From Pseudomonas sp. A34-9 (lineage in GTDB: Bacteria > Pseudomonadota > Gammaproteobacteria > Pseudomonadales > Pseudomonadaceae): a DNA stretch of 64,000 nucleotides. Shown here piece after piece: positions 62,786 through 64,000 of the stretch (the first letter of the stretch is position 1; every line of letters starts with the position of its first letter). Location: positions 763,501 to 827,500 of the forward strand of contig NZ_CP119967.1 in the NCBI RefSeq assembly GCF_029543085.1, given 5' to 3'. The position numbers and the translations under genes are program-made. The notes under the pieces were generated by a model. The model worked only from the letters and a program-made list of their open reading frames with translations. It had not been told where the DNA came from and ran no database searches.

Positions 62786-64000
62786 ATGAACATGCCTGAA
62801 AACGCGCCGTCGCCACTGGCCAGCCAACTGAAGCTGGACGCGCACTGGATGCCGTACACCGCCAACCGTAACTTCCAGCGCGACCCGCGTCTGATCGTTG
62901 GTGCCGAAGGCAGTTGGCTGATCGACGACAAGGGCCGTCGGGTATACGACTCGCTGTCCGGTCTGTGGACCTGCGGCGCCGGCCACACTCGCAAGGAAAT
63001 TCAGGAAGCGGTCTCCAAGCAGTTGGGCACCCTCGATTACTCGCCGGGCTTCCAGTACGGTCATCCGCTGTCGTTCCAGTTGGCCGAGAAGATCACCGAG
63101 CTGACCCCTGGCAACCTCAATCACGTGTTCTTCACTGACTCGGGTTCCGAGTGCGCCGACACCGCAGTGAAAATGGTTCGTGCCTACTGGCGCCTGAAAG
63201 GTCAGTCGACCAAGACAAAAATGATCGGCCGTGCCCGTGGCTACCACGGTGTGAACATCGCCGGCACCAGCCTCGGCGGGGTTAACGGCAACCGCAAACT
63301 GTTCGGTCAGGCGATGATGGATGTCGATCACCTGCCGCACACGCTGCTGGCCAGCAATGCCTTCTCCCGTGGCATGCCGGAGCAGGGCGGTATCGCTTTG
63401 GCCGATGAGCTGCTGAAGTTGATCGAACTGCACGATGCTTCGAACATCGCCGCAGTATTCGTCGAGCCTATAGCGGGTTCCGCTGGCGTGCTGGTTCCGC
63501 CTCAGGGTTACCTGAAACGTCTGCGCGAGATCTGCGATCAGCACAGCATCCTGCTGGTGTTCGACGAAGTGATCACCGGTTTCGGCCGTACCGGCAACAT
63601 GTTCGGCGCCGACACCTTTGGCGTGACCCCGGACCTGATGTGCATCGCCAAGCAAGTCACCAACGGCGCGATCCCGATGGGCGCGGTGATTGCCAGCTCG
63701 GAGATCTACCAGACTTTCATGAATCAGCCGACGCCTGAGTACGCCGTGGAATTCCCGCACGGCTACACCTATTCGGCACACCCGGTGGCCTGCGCCGCTG
63801 GCCTGGCGGCACTCGACCTGCTGCAAAAGGAAAACCTGGTGCAGAGCGTGGCTGAAGTCGCGCCGCATTTCGAAAACGCGCTGCACGGTCTGAAAGGTTC
63901 GAAGAACGTCATCGACATCCGCAACTTCGGTCTGGCCGGTGCGATCCAGATTGCCGGTCGTGACGGCGACGCCATCGTGCGTCCGTTCGAAGCGGGCATG
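62786..64000 (+). CDS. bauA: Beta-alanine:pyruvate (omega-amino acid) transaminase, 3' truncated
   Basis: First 405 codons, cut by the window end. Class III PLP aminotransferase: LDAHWMPYTANRNFQRDPR at the N-terminus, FTDSGSECADTAVKM (phosphate cup), RARGYHGVNIAGTSLGG, cofactor Asp in LLVFDEVITGFGRTGN and the PLP Lys in MCIAKQVTNGAIPMG. Near-identical wording to PA0132 (BauA), which moves the amino group of beta-alanine to pyruvate, giving malonate semialdehyde. Start ATG 62786 with GAGG ten bases upstream; a second ATG at 62792 is possible. The dehydrogenase (bauC-like) is expected beyond the window. Confidence 0.92.
   Translation, partial: MNMPENAPSPLASQLKLDAHWMPYTANRNFQRDPRLIVGAEGSWLIDDKGRRVYDSLSGLWTCGAGHTRKEIQEAVSKQLGTLDYSPGFQYGHPLSFQLAEKITELTPGNLNHVFFTDSGSECADTAVKMVRAYWRLKGQSTKTKMIGRARGYHGVNIAGTSLGGVNGNRKLFGQAMMDVDHLPHTLLASNAFSRGMPEQGGIALADELLKLIELHDASNIAAVFVEPIAGSAGVLVPPQGYLKRLREICDQHSILLVFDEVITGFGRTGNMFGADTFGVTPDLMCIAKQVTNGAIPMGAVIASSEIYQTFMNQPTPEYAVEFPHGYTYSAHPVACAAGLAALDLLQKENLVQSVAEVAPHFENALHGLKGSKNVIDIRNFGLAGAIQIAGRDGDAIVRPFEAGM

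Noticed and set aside
62762..63886. 374-codon minus-strand frame opposite bauA
   Set aside because: The plus strand encodes an intact class III transaminase over the same stretch that continues past the window end.

Overview
The window is chromosomal DNA of a fluorescent-group Pseudomonas. The evidence is high GC coding DNA, REP and other palindromic repeats of the P. fluorescens type between many genes, and gene blocks that I recognise from P. aeruginosa: the PprAB/Tad/Flp pilus locus, the purine block around 8-oxoguanine deaminase, and bauR-bauA. No rRNA, tRNA, CRISPR array, prophage or insertion sequence was seen. Assignments are from reading the translations by eye; no database search was run.

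Layout. 1-0.9 kb: the end of a type VI secretion cluster (tail of an upstream gene, then a DUF4123 adaptor). 0.9-6 kb: housekeeping genes (lipoprotein hydrolase, MATE exporter, MazG-like pyrophosphohydrolase, CmoM tRNA methyltransferase, two DUF4136 lipoproteins). 6.2-22.6 kb: a complete Tad/Flp type IVb pilus locus. It has tadG, the PprA sensor kinase, a TadE/F pseudopilin and the FppA prepilin peptidase, PprB, then the leftward operon rcpC-rcpA-tadZ-tadA-tadB-tadC-tadD-DUF3613, and two tandem flp pilins read divergently from rcpC. A lone receiver-domain protein follows at 22.7 kb. 23.5-27 kb: a collagen-like surface lipoprotein and a TpsB/FhaC-type outer membrane transporter, with a terminator between them. 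A long structured repeat occurs just 3' of pprB and again just 3' of the lone receiver gene, so it flanks most of the pilus operon.

27-36 kb: a thiolase / FabG4 / MaoC lipid module, an amino-acid-type chemoreceptor, a RIO-family kinase and an MFS exporter. 36-39.9 kb: copper homeostasis (cueR-copA, copZ) with two CueR boxes of the same architecture. 40-46.6 kb: a Bcr/CflA exporter, a quinone/alcohol dehydrogenase operon with a divergent LysR regulator, an ArsR-type regulator and an MFS symporter.

46.7-61.6 kb is a purine acquisition and salvage region. It holds adenine/adenosine deaminase, a 2-oxoglutarate/Fe(II)-type oxygenase, a BMP-family purine nucleoside binding protein, 8-oxoguanine deaminase, the matching ABC permeases and ATPase, an NCS2 xanthine/uracil permease and a RutR-like TetR regulator. 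A Ca2+/H+ antiporter, a MerR-SDR pair and YigZ are interspersed. A 0.6-kb gene-free stretch at 58.3-58.9 kb holds three perfect DnaA boxes. The window ends with bauR and the 5' part of bauA (beta-alanine:pyruvate transaminase), divergent around a perfect dyad.

Most operons have 4-base ATGA overlaps or short gaps. Several convergent pairs overlap at their 3' ends (hydrolase/MATE, tadG/pprA, MFS/cueR).
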